A stretch of 64,000 nt of DNA from Chlorobiota bacterium (GCA_013152085.1 JAADHC010000072.1:121455-185454); one strand, 5' to 3'; numbered from the stretch's first letter, positions 37,467 through 48,006 are shown. Program-made: numbers and translations. Notes: generated from the sequence alone by a model not told the origin.

Positions 37467-38432
37467 TTAAATAATACTTTTAATAAATGGGTGGAGTTCG
37501 TTGGTTCCGGGTTTTACGGGGATGGCATTACGGATCTCATAGGTGGCTTCGATGGATGGTCTGACATCTTCAATACCAAATCCGTTCCCGCGAAGAATAT
37601 CCCGGTAGGTTTCGGTGTGAAGCTCCGTAAAACCGGAACTGAATTCTACCTCTTTACCATCAATCCTGATGGAACGGAAAGTACGCTGTCCGTTCTTTTT
37701 CATATCGTCTGGCAGGTCCTTGCTGTCAAGAGACAAAAACCAGCGCACCCGTGCATTCTCAAGTTCCATAAATCCTGTGGCTTTATCTTGTTCGCACAGG
37801 AAAACCTTGTTATCCTGAATTTTTCCGAAGATCCAGATCAACATGTCAAAGAAATGGATACCGATGTTGGTTGCAATGCCCCCTGATTTTTGTAAGTTCC
37901 CTTTCCATGAAAAGAAATACCAGTGACCTCTGGAGGTAATATACGTGAGGTCAATATCATGTTTTTTACCGCGGGAAACATCAGGAAATGTCTCTTTTAA
38001 TTTTTGGATGGTTTCATGAAGTCTTAACTGCAGAATATTGTATACCCGGTGTCCGGTTTCCTCTTCAAATACTTCAAGTGCATCAACATTCCACGGATTA
38101 AGTACCATGGGTTTTTCACAAATTGCATCGGCCTGCTGGCGCAGGGCAAAACGGATGTGCGTATCGTGAAGATAGTTTGGAGAGCAAATGGAAACATAAT
38201 CAACCGGGTTTCCGATCCTGCGCAATTTATCAATGTGTCTGTCGAATCGCTCAAATTCCACGAAAAAATCGGCTTCAGGGAAGTAATTGTCCATAATTCC
38301 CACGCTATCGTGTTTATCCAGCGCTGCCAGGAGGTTGTTCCCGGTTTCCTTGATTGCCTTCAGATGACGTACGGCAATATAACCGGCTGCGCCGATCAGG
38401 GCAAATTGTTTTTGAACTGGAACGGATGCCAT
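37467..38432 (-). CDS. UDP-GlcNAcA 3-dehydrogenase (Gfo/Idh/MocA, WbpB/WlbA type)
   Basis: A 321-residue NAD-dependent oxidoreductase predicted to oxidise C3 of UDP-N-acetylglucosaminuronic acid. It shows the N-terminal dinucleotide motif FALIGAAGYIAVRHLKAI, the family EKP motif (AICEKPMVLN) and the substrate strand GGIATNIGIHFFDML. The beginning IGAAGYIAxRHLKAI and the length match WlbA/WbpB. The four-gene context (6-dehydrogenase, aminotransferase, acetyltransferase) strongly supports the assignment. Confidence 0.9.
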   Translation of the reverse strand: MASVPVQKQFALIGAAGYIAVRHLKAIKETGNNLLAALDKHDSVGIMDNYFPEADFFVEFERFDRHIDKLRRIGNPVDYVSICSPNYLHDTHIRFALRQQADAICEKPMVLNPWNVDALEVFEEETGHRVYNILQLRLHETIQKLKETFPDVSRGKKHDIDLTYITSRGHWYFFSWKGNLQKSGGIATNIGIHFFDMLIWIFGKIQDNKVFLCEQDKATGFMELENARVRWFLSLDSKDLPDDMKKNGQRTFRSIRIDGKEVEFSSGFTELHTETYRDILRGNGFGIEDVRPSIEATYEIRNAIPVKPGTNELHPFIKSII

Positions 38433-38463
38433 ATCAGGATAATTTTGCGGGCCAAAGGTACAT

Positions 38464-39045
38464 TCATTCGTCGATTTTCACAACCAGACTTTCTTTTAAA
38501 CAGTATAAGGCTCCGCTTTCGGGACACCGGGCTTCCCCTTTTTCGTTAAAATGAAGGCGATGGCCAAACTCGCTCATCCAGCCGGCATGTCTTGCAGGAT
38601 TTCCGACAACCAGTGAATAAGGCCTGACATCTTTATTAACCACGGCTCCGGCACCGATAAATGCATATTCTCCGATGGTTACACCACAAATAATGGTTGC
38701 ATTGGCACCAATAGATGCCCCCTTTTTTACAAGCGTGGTTTGATACTGATCTTTCCGGATCACCGCACTGCGTGGATTGATAACATTGGTAAATACCATC
38801 GAAGGCCCGAGAAAAACATCATCTTCGCATATAACTCCGGTATAGATGGAAACATTGTTCTGTACTTTGACATTTGCTCCCAGGACAACATCCGGAGAGA
38901 CAACGACATTCTGTCCGAGATTGCAGTTTTCCCCGATGACCGCACCGGTCATTACATGCGAAAAGTGCCAGATTCTGGTACCTTTCCCTATGTGGCAATG
39001 ATCATCAATGACTGCTGTTTCATGTGCAAAATAATTTTTCTCCAT
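38464..39045 (-). CDS. UDP-2-acetamido-3-amino-glucuronate N-acetyltransferase (WbpD/WlbB type)
   Basis: A 193-residue left-handed beta-helix acyltransferase using acetyl-CoA. Hexapeptide repeats run through about residues 15-150 ([59 protein letters not shown]), with the insert [17 protein letters not shown] typical of WbpD/WlbB. It is predicted to acetylate the 3-amino group added by the aminotransferase. The gene lies 7 bases after the aminotransferase gene. Confidence 0.9.
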   Translation of the reverse strand: MEKNYFAHETAVIDDHCHIGKGTRIWHFSHVMTGAVIGENCNLGQNVVVSPDVVLGANVKVQNNVSIYTGVICEDDVFLGPSMVFTNVINPRSAVIRKDQYQTTLVKKGASIGANATIICGVTIGEYAFIGAGAVVNKDVRPYSLVVGNPARHAGWMSEFGHRLHFNEKGEARCPESGALYCLKESLVVKIDE

Positions 39046-39052
39046 ACGATTT

Positions 39053-40183
39053 TCAGCGTTTTGGGTATTCGGAAATATGTTTGGTAATCCAATGAAGCTG
39101 GTCTTCCGTCAGCTCCGGGTGCATGGGCAAAGATAAAACACTTTTGCAAAGCATATCGGAAACAGGAAAATCCTGGCCGGCAAAAGAAAAATGAGCAAAA
39201 GCTTTTTGCCGGTGCATGGGTTGCGGATAATAGATCATTGCAGGGATGCCTTTGTCCTTAAGATATTTAATAAGTTCATCACGATTAATACCACGGGTAA
39301 TCAGGGTATATTGATGGAAAATGTGTGTAGACCAGGGGACCTGTTTGGGTATTTTCAGATAGGGTAATGACATAAAAGCATGGTTATAAAAATCTGCGGC
39401 CTGCTGACGGGCCAGGTTAAATTCATCCAGGTGTTGAAGTTTAACATCAAGAATGGCTGCCTGTAGCGTATCGAGGCGGGAGTTGATACCAACACGTTCG
39501 TGAAAATATTTTTTCCGGGTTCCGTGATTGACAATCGACCGTAATTTAACGGCCAGAACGGCATCATTTGTAAAGATGGCACCTCCATCCCCATATGCAC
39601 CCAGACTTTTGGACGGGAAAAAAGAGATACACCCGGTATGTCCCAGGGTTCCGGCTTTTTTGCGTGTGCCGTCACTGAAAAGGTAATCGCTGCCCAGTGC
39701 CTGGGCACTGTCTTCGATAACGAAAAGATTGTGTTTTTTCGCAATAGTCAAAATATCTTCCATGGGAGCACACTGACCATAAAGGTGTACGGGTATGATG
39801 GCCCGTGTACGTGATGTGACGGCTTTCTCTATTTCATCGGGGCGCATCATAAATGTATCCGGATCAACATCGGTTACTACCGGCGTAAGACCCATGAAGG
39901 CAACAACTTCGACGGTTGCAATAAACGTGAAGTCCGGAACGATCACTTCATCACCCGGTTTCAGGTCCAGCGCCATAAGTGAAACCTGTAATGCATCTGT
40001 CCCGTTACCACAGGGAACAACATGAGCAGTGCCTGCATAGTCAGCGAGGTTCTCTGCGAATTTTTTCACTGACGGTCCGTTAATGAATGCAGAGGACAGT
40101 ATAACCTCCTGCATGGCATCGTCAATTTCTTTTTTCAGTTTCAGGTACTGCGACTGAAGATCTACCATACGTATGGATTTCAT
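39053..40183 (-). CDS. PLP-dependent sugar aminotransferase (DegT/DnrJ/EryC1, WbpE/WlbC type)
   Basis: A 376-residue aminotransferase with the internal aldimine Lys in [17 protein letters not shown] and conserved [17 protein letters not shown] and ARTRAI-type strands. It is predicted to transfer an amino group from glutamate to the 3-keto UDP-sugar made by the upstream-pathway dehydrogenase. It is the first gene of the six-gene minus-strand operon; I could not find a clean TAnnTTTG box in front of it. Confidence 0.9.
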   Translation of the reverse strand: MKSIRMVDLQSQYLKLKKEIDDAMQEVILSSAFINGPSVKKFAENLADYAGTAHVVPCGNGTDALQVSLMALDLKPGDEVIVPDFTFIATVEVVAFMGLTPVVTDVDPDTFMMRPDEIEKAVTSRTRAIIPVHLYGQCAPMEDILTIAKKHNLFVIEDSAQALGSDYLFSDGTRKKAGTLGHTGCISFFPSKSLGAYGDGGAIFTNDAVLAVKLRSIVNHGTRKKYFHERVGINSRLDTLQAAILDVKLQHLDEFNLARQQAADFYNHAFMSLPYLKIPKQVPWSTHIFHQYTLITRGINRDELIKYLKDKGIPAMIYYPQPMHRQKAFAHFSFAGQDFPVSDMLCKSVLSLPMHPELTEDQLHWITKHISEYPKR

Positions 40184-40309
40184 AGCTTATCATTTTTCCG
40201 GGCTAAAATACCAAAAAATGGGGGGAATAAGATCATAGATGTTCAGGGATAGAAATAAGTTTAATAAAATATTCATAGAGGCATTCCGTTTTTGCATCTT
40301 TATTTTTAT

Positions 40310-40317
40310 TATTTTTG
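40310..40317 (+). promoter_or_regulatory. -7 box for the HU/SPOR gene
   Basis: TATTTTTG matches TAnnTTTG, 20 bases before the ATG at 40338. A TTTG at 40291-40294 is too close for a standard -33 element. The box lies inside the N-terminal part of a longer in-frame reading frame, which argues for the later start. Confidence 0.45.
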
Positions 40318-40337
40318 TTTGGCAAAAACCACCCGAT

Positions 40338-41324
40338 ATGGAGCTCCAGCATTTTATCAAAGAACTGCTTTTCCGGCACGACTGTGTGATTGTTCCCGGA
40401 TTTGGCGGTTTTGTAGCCAACTACAGGCCTGCCGAAGTCAATTACCAGAATCATTCGTTTGCCCCCCCGTCAAAAGACATTGTATTTAACAGTGAGTTGA
40501 AAGATAATGACGGGCTGATTATCGGGCATATATCAAAATCCAGTGGTATGTCATATGTGGATGCCCGGAACTGGGTTGAGAAACAAGTGAAGGAGTTGTC
40601 CCGGAAGCTCGAAAAAGGGCGAAAGGTTTACCTTGAGGATATCGGCACTTTTCATCTGGGAAAAGATAAAAATATCCTTTTCGAACCGGCACATTCGGTG
40701 AATTATCTGACTGAATCTTATGGACTTCCGGATTTTCAGTTTTCACCGCTTGAAACTTTCAAAGGCGAGAAAAAACCGACTGTTTTGGTAACACAATCCC
40801 GGGTGCGTAAATCCTGGCGCTGGGTAGCCGTGGCTGTTCCTGTGGTTGTGGCCCTAACACTGATTCCGCTGAAAACAGGCTTGCTGGAAAATATCCATAT
40901 CGATCTTTCTTCTGTCAGTCCTTTTCATAAAAAAGCAAATAATAAAGCAACTTACATTCAACCATCTCCTGAACAAAAAGTTCAGCCAGCGGAGCATTTG
41001 AAAAGCGAGGAGCCGAAGGTATCTTCTGAAGAGATTACTCCTGCTGAATCAAAAGAAGCGGAAAAGACTTCACCTGTTGAAAAAACGCCTGTACCTGTTG
41101 TCAGGTATTATATTGTTGCAGGCAGTTTCCAGCACCGTTCCAATGCCGAATATATGAAACAACAACTTATCGGTGAAGGGAAAAATGCTGTAATCATGGA
41201 TGGTCCCAATGGTTTTTTAAGGGTGGCTTATGGCGGATTTGTTAACAAAACCGCTGCTGAAAATGAGCTTTCGGGCATTCGACGTTTAAAAAGTCATGAA
41301 AATTACTGGCTTCTCAGGAAGTAA
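40338..41324 (+). CDS. Single-pass membrane protein with HU-CCDC81-like N-terminus and SPOR domain
   Basis: A 328-residue protein. Residues 1 to about 130 form an HU/CCDC81-type domain (FIKELLFRHDCVIVPGFGGF, YVDARNWVEKQVKELSRKLE, GTFHLGKDKNILFEP). One transmembrane helix lies at about 158-177, followed by a Pro/Glu/Lys-rich periplasmic linker and a SPOR domain at about 255-325 (YYIVAGSFQHRSNAEYMKQQ) that should bind denuded peptidoglycan at division sites. It thus bridges cytoplasm and cell wall. ATG at 40338 was chosen over the upstream frame start at 40239 because homology begins there and the promoter lies between. Confidence 0.88.
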   Translation: MELQHFIKELLFRHDCVIVPGFGGFVANYRPAEVNYQNHSFAPPSKDIVFNSELKDNDGLIIGHISKSSGMSYVDARNWVEKQVKELSRKLEKGRKVYLEDIGTFHLGKDKNILFEPAHSVNYLTESYGLPDFQFSPLETFKGEKKPTVLVTQSRVRKSWRWVAVAVPVVVALTLIPLKTGLLENIHIDLSSVSPFHKKANNKATYIQPSPEQKVQPAEHLKSEEPKVSSEEITPAESKEAEKTSPVEKTPVPVVRYYIVAGSFQHRSNAEYMKQQLIGEGKNAVIMDGPNGFLRVAYGGFVNKTAAENELSGIRRLKSHENYWLLRK

Positions 41325-41442
41325 ATTCCGGATCCGGGCTTTTTTACCTCTCGTATTTATTCATTTCCAAAATCCGGAAGCCGGTCCCGTAGAATTTTAC
41401 ATGCATGACAAATATCAACAGGATTGGTAATTTTATTTCCTT

Positions 41443-41450
41443 TAAATTTG
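41443..41450 (+). promoter_or_regulatory. -7 box for the methylmalonyl-CoA mutase operon
   Basis: TAAATTTG matches TAnnTTTG, 22 bases before the start at 41473. Only a weak TTG is found near -33. Confidence 0.5.
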
Positions 41451-41472
41451 CGAAAATAATTTCAAATTACGG

Positions 41473-43347
41473 ATGAAACCTTTGTTTCAGGAATTTAAAG
41501 ACGTATCTCCTGCAGCGTGGGAAAACAAAATTTTGCAGGATCTGGGAATATCTTCCCTGAAAAATCTTTTCAGGGATACCCCGGAGGATATATCGATACA
41601 TCCTTTTTATACTAAGGAAGATTTGGAAAATCAAAAGTTTGCAGGTGGTCGTCCCGGAGAATTTCCTTTCCTGAGAGGTTCCCGCACACCGGGTTTTTCT
41701 TGGAAAATACAGGAAGAGATTCCGGTTTACAACTCCGGGGAAGCAGGCAGACAGGCTGCAACAGCGATAGCTTCCGGAGCTGATCGTGTTGCTTTTACTT
41801 TTCCTGTACGTCTTGACAAATGTCCTGATATCAGACATCTGTTTAATGAAATAAATCTTGCTGAAACAGCTATTGTTTTAATAGATCATTTAAATCCTTA
41901 TTTGCTGTGGTCTTTATTTCAGCAGTCAGTATACCGGGATTCACTGGATAAGCAAAATGTGAGAGGAGCTATCGCTTACGACCCCTTGGGTTTTCTAACA
42001 CAACATGGGGATTATCCTTCAACCGAAGCGGATGCCTTATCCTGGGAACGGGATATTCTGGCTGAAAGCATTCATGATCTACCGCATATAAGAACCCTGG
42101 AGGTAAATGCCGGGATTTTTAATGATGCCGGAGGATCGGTGGTTCAGGAGATTGCCTTTGCCCTTGCCATGGGGAAGGAATACCTGGATATCTATACCGG
42201 CTTGGATATTTCTGTTGATGATCTTCTTCCCCGTATGGGATTCAGCTTTGCCACCGGTCCCGATTACTTTATGGAGATCGCTAAACTCAGGGCTTTTCGA
42301 GTATTATGGTCATGGATTTCCAAAGAATACGAACCTTCTCAGGCGAATGATCTGAAGGCACAAATTCATGCAAGAACAACACTTTGGAATGCTACCCTGT
42401 ATGATTCTTATGTGAATATGTTAAGAGCAACTACCGAAGCCATGTCTGCCGTGTTAGGCGGAGCAGATGTTGTTACAACATATCCCTATGACTATGCATA
42501 CAGAAAACCCGGTAAATTTTCAGCGCGGATTGCACGGAATATACAATTGATTCTGAAACACGAATCAAACTTTGACAAAACCGTTGATCCCGCCGCCGGT
42601 TCTTATTATTTGGAGAAACTTACGCGTCAGGTGGCAGAAAAAGCATGGCATTTGTTTCTTAAAGTGGAAAAGGCCGGTGGTTACCGGAAAGCACTTTCAG
42701 GGAATTTTATTCAGGAGGAGATCAGGAAGGTTTTCCTGAAGCGTTCAAATAATTTGTCCACCGGAAAAGAGGCATTGATCGGAACAAACCGTTATCCTTT
42801 GCGCGGAGAAAAATATCCCGAACATGCAGAAAAGATAAATACCGGGAAACCGGATATTTTCTTTGAAAAACGAATTAAACCTGTTCCAATACGTCGTGCA
42901 TCGGAGGTTTTTGAAGTGCTAAGGCAAAGAACGGAAAATCATGAAAAAACACCCCGGGTTTTTCTTTTTGGACATGGGAACCCATCAATCCGTTCTGCCA
43001 GGGAAACCTTCGCCGCGAATTTTTTTACAGTTGCTGGTTTCAAAATTATAGATAACATCTCAATTTCAACCGTTGAGGAAGGGATTAGAAAGATAAGAAA
43101 GGTGATGCCGGAAGTAGTGGTATTGTGTGCGGGGAATGAGGATTATCCTGCACTTACGGATACATTGTGCGTAGAATTAAAAACATTGCCTTTGCTGGTG
43201 GTTACTGGCAACCCGGGAGAAAAACGAGGTGAACTGGAACAAAAGGGCATACGTTTTTTTATTCATCGTGAATCAAATATCCCTGAGGTTTTGAGTGAAA
43301 TTCAGTCTGATCTGGGTATCCATGGACAAACAGAGGTGATGGTATGA
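41473..43347 (+). CDS. mutA: Methylmalonyl-CoA mutase, small (beta) subunit
   Basis: The non-catalytic partner of the heterodimeric B12-dependent mutase that interconverts succinyl-CoA and methylmalonyl-CoA, used for propionate formation or use. At 624 residues it keeps the TIM-barrel half ([38 protein letters not shown]) and a C-terminal flavodoxin-like domain. The B12 ligand motif DxHxxG is absent: the equivalent stretch reads [13 protein letters not shown]. This loss is normal for the small subunit. Its stop overlaps the start of the large-subunit gene by 4 bases. Confidence 0.95.
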   Translation: MKPLFQEFKDVSPAAWENKILQDLGISSLKNLFRDTPEDISIHPFYTKEDLENQKFAGGRPGEFPFLRGSRTPGFSWKIQEEIPVYNSGEAGRQAATAIASGADRVAFTFPVRLDKCPDIRHLFNEINLAETAIVLIDHLNPYLLWSLFQQSVYRDSLDKQNVRGAIAYDPLGFLTQHGDYPSTEADALSWERDILAESIHDLPHIRTLEVNAGIFNDAGGSVVQEIAFALAMGKEYLDIYTGLDISVDDLLPRMGFSFATGPDYFMEIAKLRAFRVLWSWISKEYEPSQANDLKAQIHARTTLWNATLYDSYVNMLRATTEAMSAVLGGADVVTTYPYDYAYRKPGKFSARIARNIQLILKHESNFDKTVDPAAGSYYLEKLTRQVAEKAWHLFLKVEKAGGYRKALSGNFIQEEIRKVFLKRSNNLSTGKEALIGTNRYPLRGEKYPEHAEKINTGKPDIFFEKRIKPVPIRRASEVFEVLRQRTENHEKTPRVFLFGHGNPSIRSARETFAANFFTVAGFKIIDNISISTVEEGIRKIRKVMPEVVVLCAGNEDYPALTDTLCVELKTLPLLVVTGNPGEKRGELEQKGIRFFIHRESNIPEVLSEIQSDLGIHGQTEVMV

Positions 43348-45497
43348 AGAAGGATTTTCTGAAATATTCTTTTGATAAGTTATGGGCAGCTGAAGAGAAG
43401 CATGCTGCCGCACCCGGCGATCAGGTTGAAAACCCATGGGAAACCCCCGAAGGGATTCCGGTTAATCCGGTATATTTTCAGAAAGATCTGGAGGGTCTCG
43501 ATCATCTTCATTTTGCTGCAGGTATTCCCCCCTTTTTGCGGGGGCCATACTCCAGTATGTATGTAACGCGTCCCTGGACTATACGGCAATATGCGGGATT
43601 TTCGACGGCTGAAGAATCCAACGCTTTTTACAGGCGGAATCTGGCTGCCGGTCAAAAAGGACTTTCGGTAGCATTCGATCTGGCTACACATCGCGGCTAT
43701 GATTCGGATCATGAACGTGTAGTAGGTGATGTAGGGAAAGCCGGAGTAGCTATAGATTCGGTAGAAGACATGAAGATCCTTTTTGACAGGATACCCCTTG
43801 ACAGGATGTCTGTTTCTATGACTATGAACGGTGCCGTATTACCCGTAATGGCATTTTTTATCGTTACCGGCCTGGAACAGGGAGTACCGCTGGAAAAACT
43901 TTCCGGTACCATACAGAATGATATCCTGAAGGAGTTTATGGTCAGGAACACCTACATTTATCCTCCGGACATGTCCATGCGCATCATCGGGGATATCTTT
44001 TCATATACGGCACAACATATGCCACGGTTTAACTCGATCAGCGTTTCGGGCTACCACATGCAGGAGGCCGGAGCAACAGCAGACATAGAAATGGCATATA
44101 CCCTGGCTGACGGACTGGAGTATTTGCGTACCGGGATAAAGGCAGGTCTTTCCATTGATGAATTTGCACCCAGAATATCTTTCTTTTGGGGTATTGGTAT
44201 GAATTATTTTATGGAAATTGCCAAATTGCGGGCTGCACGGATGTTATGGGCAAAGTTGGTGAAACAGTTCAACCCTGTAAACCCGGCATCAATGGCTCTG
44301 CGAACACATTGCCAGACATCAGGCTGGAGTCTCACAGAGCAGGATCCTTTCAATAATGTAATCCGTACGTGTGTTGAAGCGATGGCAGCAGCCCAGGGAC
44401 ATACCCAATCGTTGCATACCAATGCCCTGGATGAAGCCATAGCCCTGCCCACTGATTTTTCCGCACGCATTGCCCGCAACACACAACTCTATCTTCAGGA
44501 GGAAACAAAAATCCTAAGTCCGGTTGATCCATGGGGAGGTTCCTATTTTATGGAACATTTAACGGCCAGCCTGGCCCGCAGGGCATGGTCTGTCATTGAG
44601 GAAATAGAAGAAATAGGCGGTATGGCCAAAGCTATTGAAACAGGCATTCCGAAAATGCGCATCGAGGAAGCGGCTGCAAGAAAACAAGCCCGTATTGATT
44701 CCGGGAAAGATATTATTGTCGGAGTAAATCGCTGGGCCATTGACGAAGGATCATCCTTTGATATTCTGGAGGTCGATAACCGTGCTGTAAGAGAAAAACA
44801 GATTAAACGGTTAAAGGAATTAAAAGCTTTGCGCAATGAAAGAAAAGTTCAAAAAGCCCTTAATACATTAACTCGTGCAGCAGCAGATAAAAACGGGAAC
44901 CTTCTTGAACTGGCCGTAAATGCCGCGACAAAACGTGCAACCCTGGGGGAAATATCTGATGCCGTTGAGAAAGTCTGCGGACGTTTTAAAGCTTCCATCC
45001 AGACGGTTTCAGGTGTATATTCGTCCGAATTGAAGCGGAACCATTCTTTTTCGGAAGCAGGACATCTGGTACGTGAATTTGCATCTCTGGCCGGCAGACA
45101 ACCAAGAATAATGGTGGCTAAAATGGGGCAGGACGGACATGACCGTGGTGCAAAAGTGGTTTCCACCGCTTTTGCAGATATCGGTTTCGATGTGGATATA
45201 GGGCCACTTTTCCAAACCCCTGCCGAGGTAGCACGTCAGGCGGCAGAAAATGATGTTCATGTATTAGGTATTTCATCACTTGCAGGCGGACACAAAACCC
45301 TTATCCGGGAAGTAATCAATGAATTGAAAAAACTGGGACGTGAAGATATTATGGTTGTTGCCGGAGGGGTTATACCCAAACAGGATTTTGATTATTTGCA
45401 CAAATTGGGTGTAGTAGCGGTTTTTGGCCCCGGAAGCCCGCTGACCCAAACTGCAATGGAAATCCTCAGGATACTTATCGATAAGGAAAAAAACTGA
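43344..45497 (+). CDS. mutB: Methylmalonyl-CoA mutase, large (alpha) subunit
   Basis: The catalytic 717-residue subunit. The TIM-barrel domain contains the family stretch [16 protein letters not shown] and the [20 protein letters not shown] region. The C-terminal cobalamin-binding domain contains [13 protein letters not shown], giving DxHxxG with the cobalt-binding His, then [12 protein letters not shown]. It is translationally coupled to mutA. The epimerase, the MeaB chaperone and the carboxylase subunits usually needed for the pathway are not in the window. Confidence 0.97.
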   Translation: MKKDFLKYSFDKLWAAEEKHAAAPGDQVENPWETPEGIPVNPVYFQKDLEGLDHLHFAAGIPPFLRGPYSSMYVTRPWTIRQYAGFSTAEESNAFYRRNLAAGQKGLSVAFDLATHRGYDSDHERVVGDVGKAGVAIDSVEDMKILFDRIPLDRMSVSMTMNGAVLPVMAFFIVTGLEQGVPLEKLSGTIQNDILKEFMVRNTYIYPPDMSMRIIGDIFSYTAQHMPRFNSISVSGYHMQEAGATADIEMAYTLADGLEYLRTGIKAGLSIDEFAPRISFFWGIGMNYFMEIAKLRAARMLWAKLVKQFNPVNPASMALRTHCQTSGWSLTEQDPFNNVIRTCVEAMAAAQGHTQSLHTNALDEAIALPTDFSARIARNTQLYLQEETKILSPVDPWGGSYFMEHLTASLARRAWSVIEEIEEIGGMAKAIETGIPKMRIEEAAARKQARIDSGKDIIVGVNRWAIDEGSSFDILEVDNRAVREKQIKRLKELKALRNERKVQKALNTLTRAAADKNGNLLELAVNAATKRATLGEISDAVEKVCGRFKASIQTVSGVYSSELKRNHSFSEAGHLVREFASLAGRQPRIMVAKMGQDGHDRGAKVVSTAFADIGFDVDIGPLFQTPAEVARQAAENDVHVLGISSLAGGHKTLIREVINELKKLGREDIMVVAGGVIPKQDFDYLHKLGVVAVFGPGSPLTQTAMEILRILIDKEKN

Positions 45498-45618
45498 TTC
45501 TGTTTTCCTTCTTTTCACTTTGCAGCATCCGCGTTAATTATACGTCCATGTTATACGGGGAATATCATGATCATTTGTTGAAATGTTTTGATTGTTATAT
45601 CTTTCGTAAAAAAAGATT

Positions 45619-46143
45619 ATGATGAAATATCTTTTACAACCGGTGTTGATTCTTTTTGCAACCGTTAATCTCACTTTTGCACAGAACAACCGTGTTTTTT
45701 CCGATCAGGCCGGACAGGTTATCCTGCTGGGCTATGGTGATCGCAGCGGTATGGAATCCACTCCTTTTGACGAATGGTTTTCCATGGAGTATGATGGATA
45801 CCAACCAGACCGGAAGATTATTGACGAATTACAGGGAATGGCTCATGATGTTGAAATAACCATAGTTATGGGAACGTGGTGTTCGGACAGCAGGCGGGAG
45901 GTTCCACGGTTTTTTAAAATTCTGGATGAAATAGGGGTTACGGAGGATCAGGTAACCATATATTATGTTGACCGGGATAAAACATGTCCGGATATCGATA
46001 CGCAAAAAATAAGGATTGAACGGGTACCCACCTTTATTTTTAATAAAAATGATACGGAACTGGGCAGAATTATTGAATCGCCTGTCAATAATCTTGAAAA
46101 AGACATAACAGAAATACTTAAAAATAATAACCATGGAAAATGA
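45619..46143 (+). CDS. Exported thioredoxin-fold protein with CxxS motif
   Basis: A 174-residue protein: a signal peptide (about residues 1-21, ending TFAQ), then a thioredoxin-like fold with GTWCSDSRREVPRF and the cis-Pro strand ERVPTFIF. The resolving cysteine of CxxC is serine, so any redox chemistry would be monothiol; a second Cys occurs in DKTCPD. Role unknown. It is the first gene of a tight three-gene group: the next gene overlaps its end by 11 bases. Confidence 0.83.
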   Translation: MMKYLLQPVLILFATVNLTFAQNNRVFSDQAGQVILLGYGDRSGMESTPFDEWFSMEYDGYQPDRKIIDELQGMAHDVEITIVMGTWCSDSRREVPRFFKILDEIGVTEDQVTIYYVDRDKTCPDIDTQKIRIERVPTFIFNKNDTELGRIIESPVNNLEKDITEILKNNNHGK

Positions 46144-46672
46144 ACCGAAAAACACGGCAGGACAGGGCTTTGGCATTGCTGCTCTTGTCCTGGGGATTAT
46201 TGCCCTTTTGATTGCTTTTATTCCCTGTATTGGCATGCTTGCACTGATTCCCGGAGTAATCGGCATTGTATTTGCCATTGTCGGCCTTAACCAGGCAGCA
46301 CAGGCCAATGCTGCCAAGGGATTGGTGGTTGCCGCGCTGGTTATTTCCATTCTCGGAACAACGATTGCCGTGGTTTGGGTTTTTGCCCTTTCCTCTTCCT
46401 CATTTATGATAAAAAATAATCTGGAAAAAATTACCCGGGAGTTTAACAAGGAGTTTTCAAAAGAATACGGAAAACCCTTTGATGAAGCCATACAGGAAAC
46501 CTCAAAGAATCTGGAAAAAGAACTGGAACAGCTTGAACTGGCACCAGACTCGCTGGTAAATGAACTTGAGCAGATTGAAAAACCCGGGTCTCCCGGTGAA
46601 GCGGGGCAGGCTGCCGGAAAAGCCCTGAAAGAAATTAATAAAGAACTTACGGATACAACCAGGCGGCGATGA
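46133..46672 (+). CDS. DUF4190-like membrane protein
   Basis: A 179-residue protein with a short Asn/Lys N-terminus and two close hydrophobic segments (FGIAALVLGIIALLIAF and GLVVAALVISILGTTIAVV), separated by a glycine- and alanine-rich turn, as in DUF4190 proteins. The C-terminal 90 residues are charged and probably coiled-coil (KEFSKEYGKPFDEAIQETSK). Function unknown. Its end overlaps the next gene by 4 bases, and translation is probably coupled on both sides. Confidence 0.78.
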   Translation: MENEPKNTAGQGFGIAALVLGIIALLIAFIPCIGMLALIPGVIGIVFAIVGLNQAAQANAAKGLVVAALVISILGTTIAVVWVFALSSSSFMIKNNLEKITREFNKEFSKEYGKPFDEAIQETSKNLEKELEQLELAPDSLVNELEQIEKPGSPGEAGQAAGKALKEINKELTDTTRRR

Positions 46673-47097
46673 GTCCTTTACAGGGCAAGTTTTGTCCTGA
46701 CATCAGGCATCCCTATCAGGTGCTCAATCTTGTTATGGCCATCCTTCTGGGATTGGTTTTTATCTATGCAGCTATCTTTTCCGTTACAAAGGATAATCAT
46801 CCTGTACCCTCTGTATACAATAAGATGATGCTCCGGCCATCACCGACAACAGGTCTTTCGCGCAGTTTCTCCGCTATGGTCCGTGGAGATTTTGCAATGG
46901 CCGGGAAATGGAATCCCTACGGCCCCAGAATATTTATGTTTTTTTTCCTGGAGATGATTATGAGGGGGGTGGCTTTTGCCATATTATGCAAACGGATCGT
47001 TCCTGTAAAAACAATGATGACGATTGATGTTATACTTACGGTGGTTCTGTTTGTTACTGCCTATGGGAAGCTGCTTTTTTTCTGGAATTATTTTTAA
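46669..47097 (+). CDS. DUF2752-like membrane protein lacking the Cys motif
   Basis: A 142-residue protein with about three membrane helices. The middle contains PSPTTGLSRSFS followed by GDFAMAGKWNPYG, which aligns by eye with the DUF2752 signature CPxCGxTR...GD...A...NP, but both cysteines are replaced (Ser and Thr). The fold assignment is an inference from this pattern. It is last in the group starting at 45619. No function is known. Confidence 0.68.
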   Translation: MSPLQGKFCPDIRHPYQVLNLVMAILLGLVFIYAAIFSVTKDNHPVPSVYNKMMLRPSPTTGLSRSFSAMVRGDFAMAGKWNPYGPRIFMFFFLEMIMRGVAFAILCKRIVPVKTMMTIDVILTVVLFVTAYGKLLFFWNYF

Positions 47098-47117
47098 CCG
47101 GTGAATTATCCTGAAGA

Positions 47118-47978
47118 TTAATATTTCTGCTGTAATCCTGTAATTTCTTCCAGAGTGAGGAATGTTCCGGCACGTATCCCTTTTGGTGTATCGGTGAGCA
47201 GGCAGCACTCATGAAAAATGTCGTGTTCAAAAAAGAGAATGTATTGATGCTCTAGTGCTTCTTTTAAAAAGGTTTCCTTTTCAGCAATTGTTACCAGGGG
47301 TTCCACATCATAACTCATGTTGTAAACCAGGGGAATATGGGCGTATGAAGGAATCAGATCGGCAGTAAAGACAATGGTTTTATCCTCGTAATGGATAAAC
47401 GGAATGATCTGCCCGCAGGTATGTCCATTGAATATGCGAACCTCAAAACCGGGAGCCAGATGTGTATCTTCTTCAACAAACTGTATTTGCCCGCTGTCCA
47501 TTATGGGGATCAGGTTTTCCTCGAGGAAGGCATCCTTTTCCCGCAGATTGGGATTTATAGCCCATTCCCAATGGCTGCGGGAAATCCAGTAGGTGGCGTT
47601 GGGAAATACGGTTTCAAAACCAGACCGGTTTGCATTATAGCGAATGCCTCCGCCACAATGATCTGCATGAAGATGTGTCAGTACCATATCGGTAATATCT
47701 TCAGGCCGGTACCCTGCTTTTGCCAGACCGCCATCCAGTCCGTCACCACCATTCAGGTAGACATAACTAAAATATTTTTCATCCTGTTTGTTCCCATATC
47801 CGTTATCTACCAGAATCCTTCGTTCACCGGTATCGACAAGGATGGATCTCAGTGCCCAGTTACATAGATTGTTTTCATCTGCAGGATATACCTTCTGCCA
47901 AAGCATTTTGGGAACAACGCCAAACATAGCGCCACCATCAATCTTGAAATTGGAAATATGTACAGAAAATACTTTCAT
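47118..47978 (-). CDS. MBL-fold metallo-hydrolase
   Basis: A 286-residue metallo-beta-lactamase-fold enzyme. The zinc motif HLHADHCGG is intact, with later ligands in FNGHTCGQII and FTADLIPSY, and EHDIFHE near the end. The layout resembles the lactonase-like or methyl-parathion-hydrolase-like branch; the substrate is unknown. No signal peptide, so cytoplasmic. It is monocistronic with its own -7 box, convergent with the DUF2752-like gene. Confidence 0.88.
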   Translation of the reverse strand: MKVFSVHISNFKIDGGAMFGVVPKMLWQKVYPADENNLCNWALRSILVDTGERRILVDNGYGNKQDEKYFSYVYLNGGDGLDGGLAKAGYRPEDITDMVLTHLHADHCGGGIRYNANRSGFETVFPNATYWISRSHWEWAINPNLREKDAFLEENLIPIMDSGQIQFVEEDTHLAPGFEVRIFNGHTCGQIIPFIHYEDKTIVFTADLIPSYAHIPLVYNMSYDVEPLVTIAEKETFLKEALEHQYILFFEHDIFHECCLLTDTPKGIRAGTFLTLEEITGLQQKY

Positions 47979-47998
47979 AACATGAACGGTTTATTTCG

Positions 47999-48006
47999 CA
48001 AAGATA
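47999..48006 (-). promoter_or_regulatory. -7 box for the MBL hydrolase gene
   Basis: The minus strand reads TATCTTTG, matching TAnnTTTG, 20 bases before the start at 47978. No clear -33 element. Confidence 0.5.

Noticed and set aside
45829-46491. A 220-codon open frame antisense to the CxxS thioredoxin-like and DUF4190-like genes
   Set aside because: No recognisable fold or promoter; it is explained by the base composition of two well-supported genes on the other strand.
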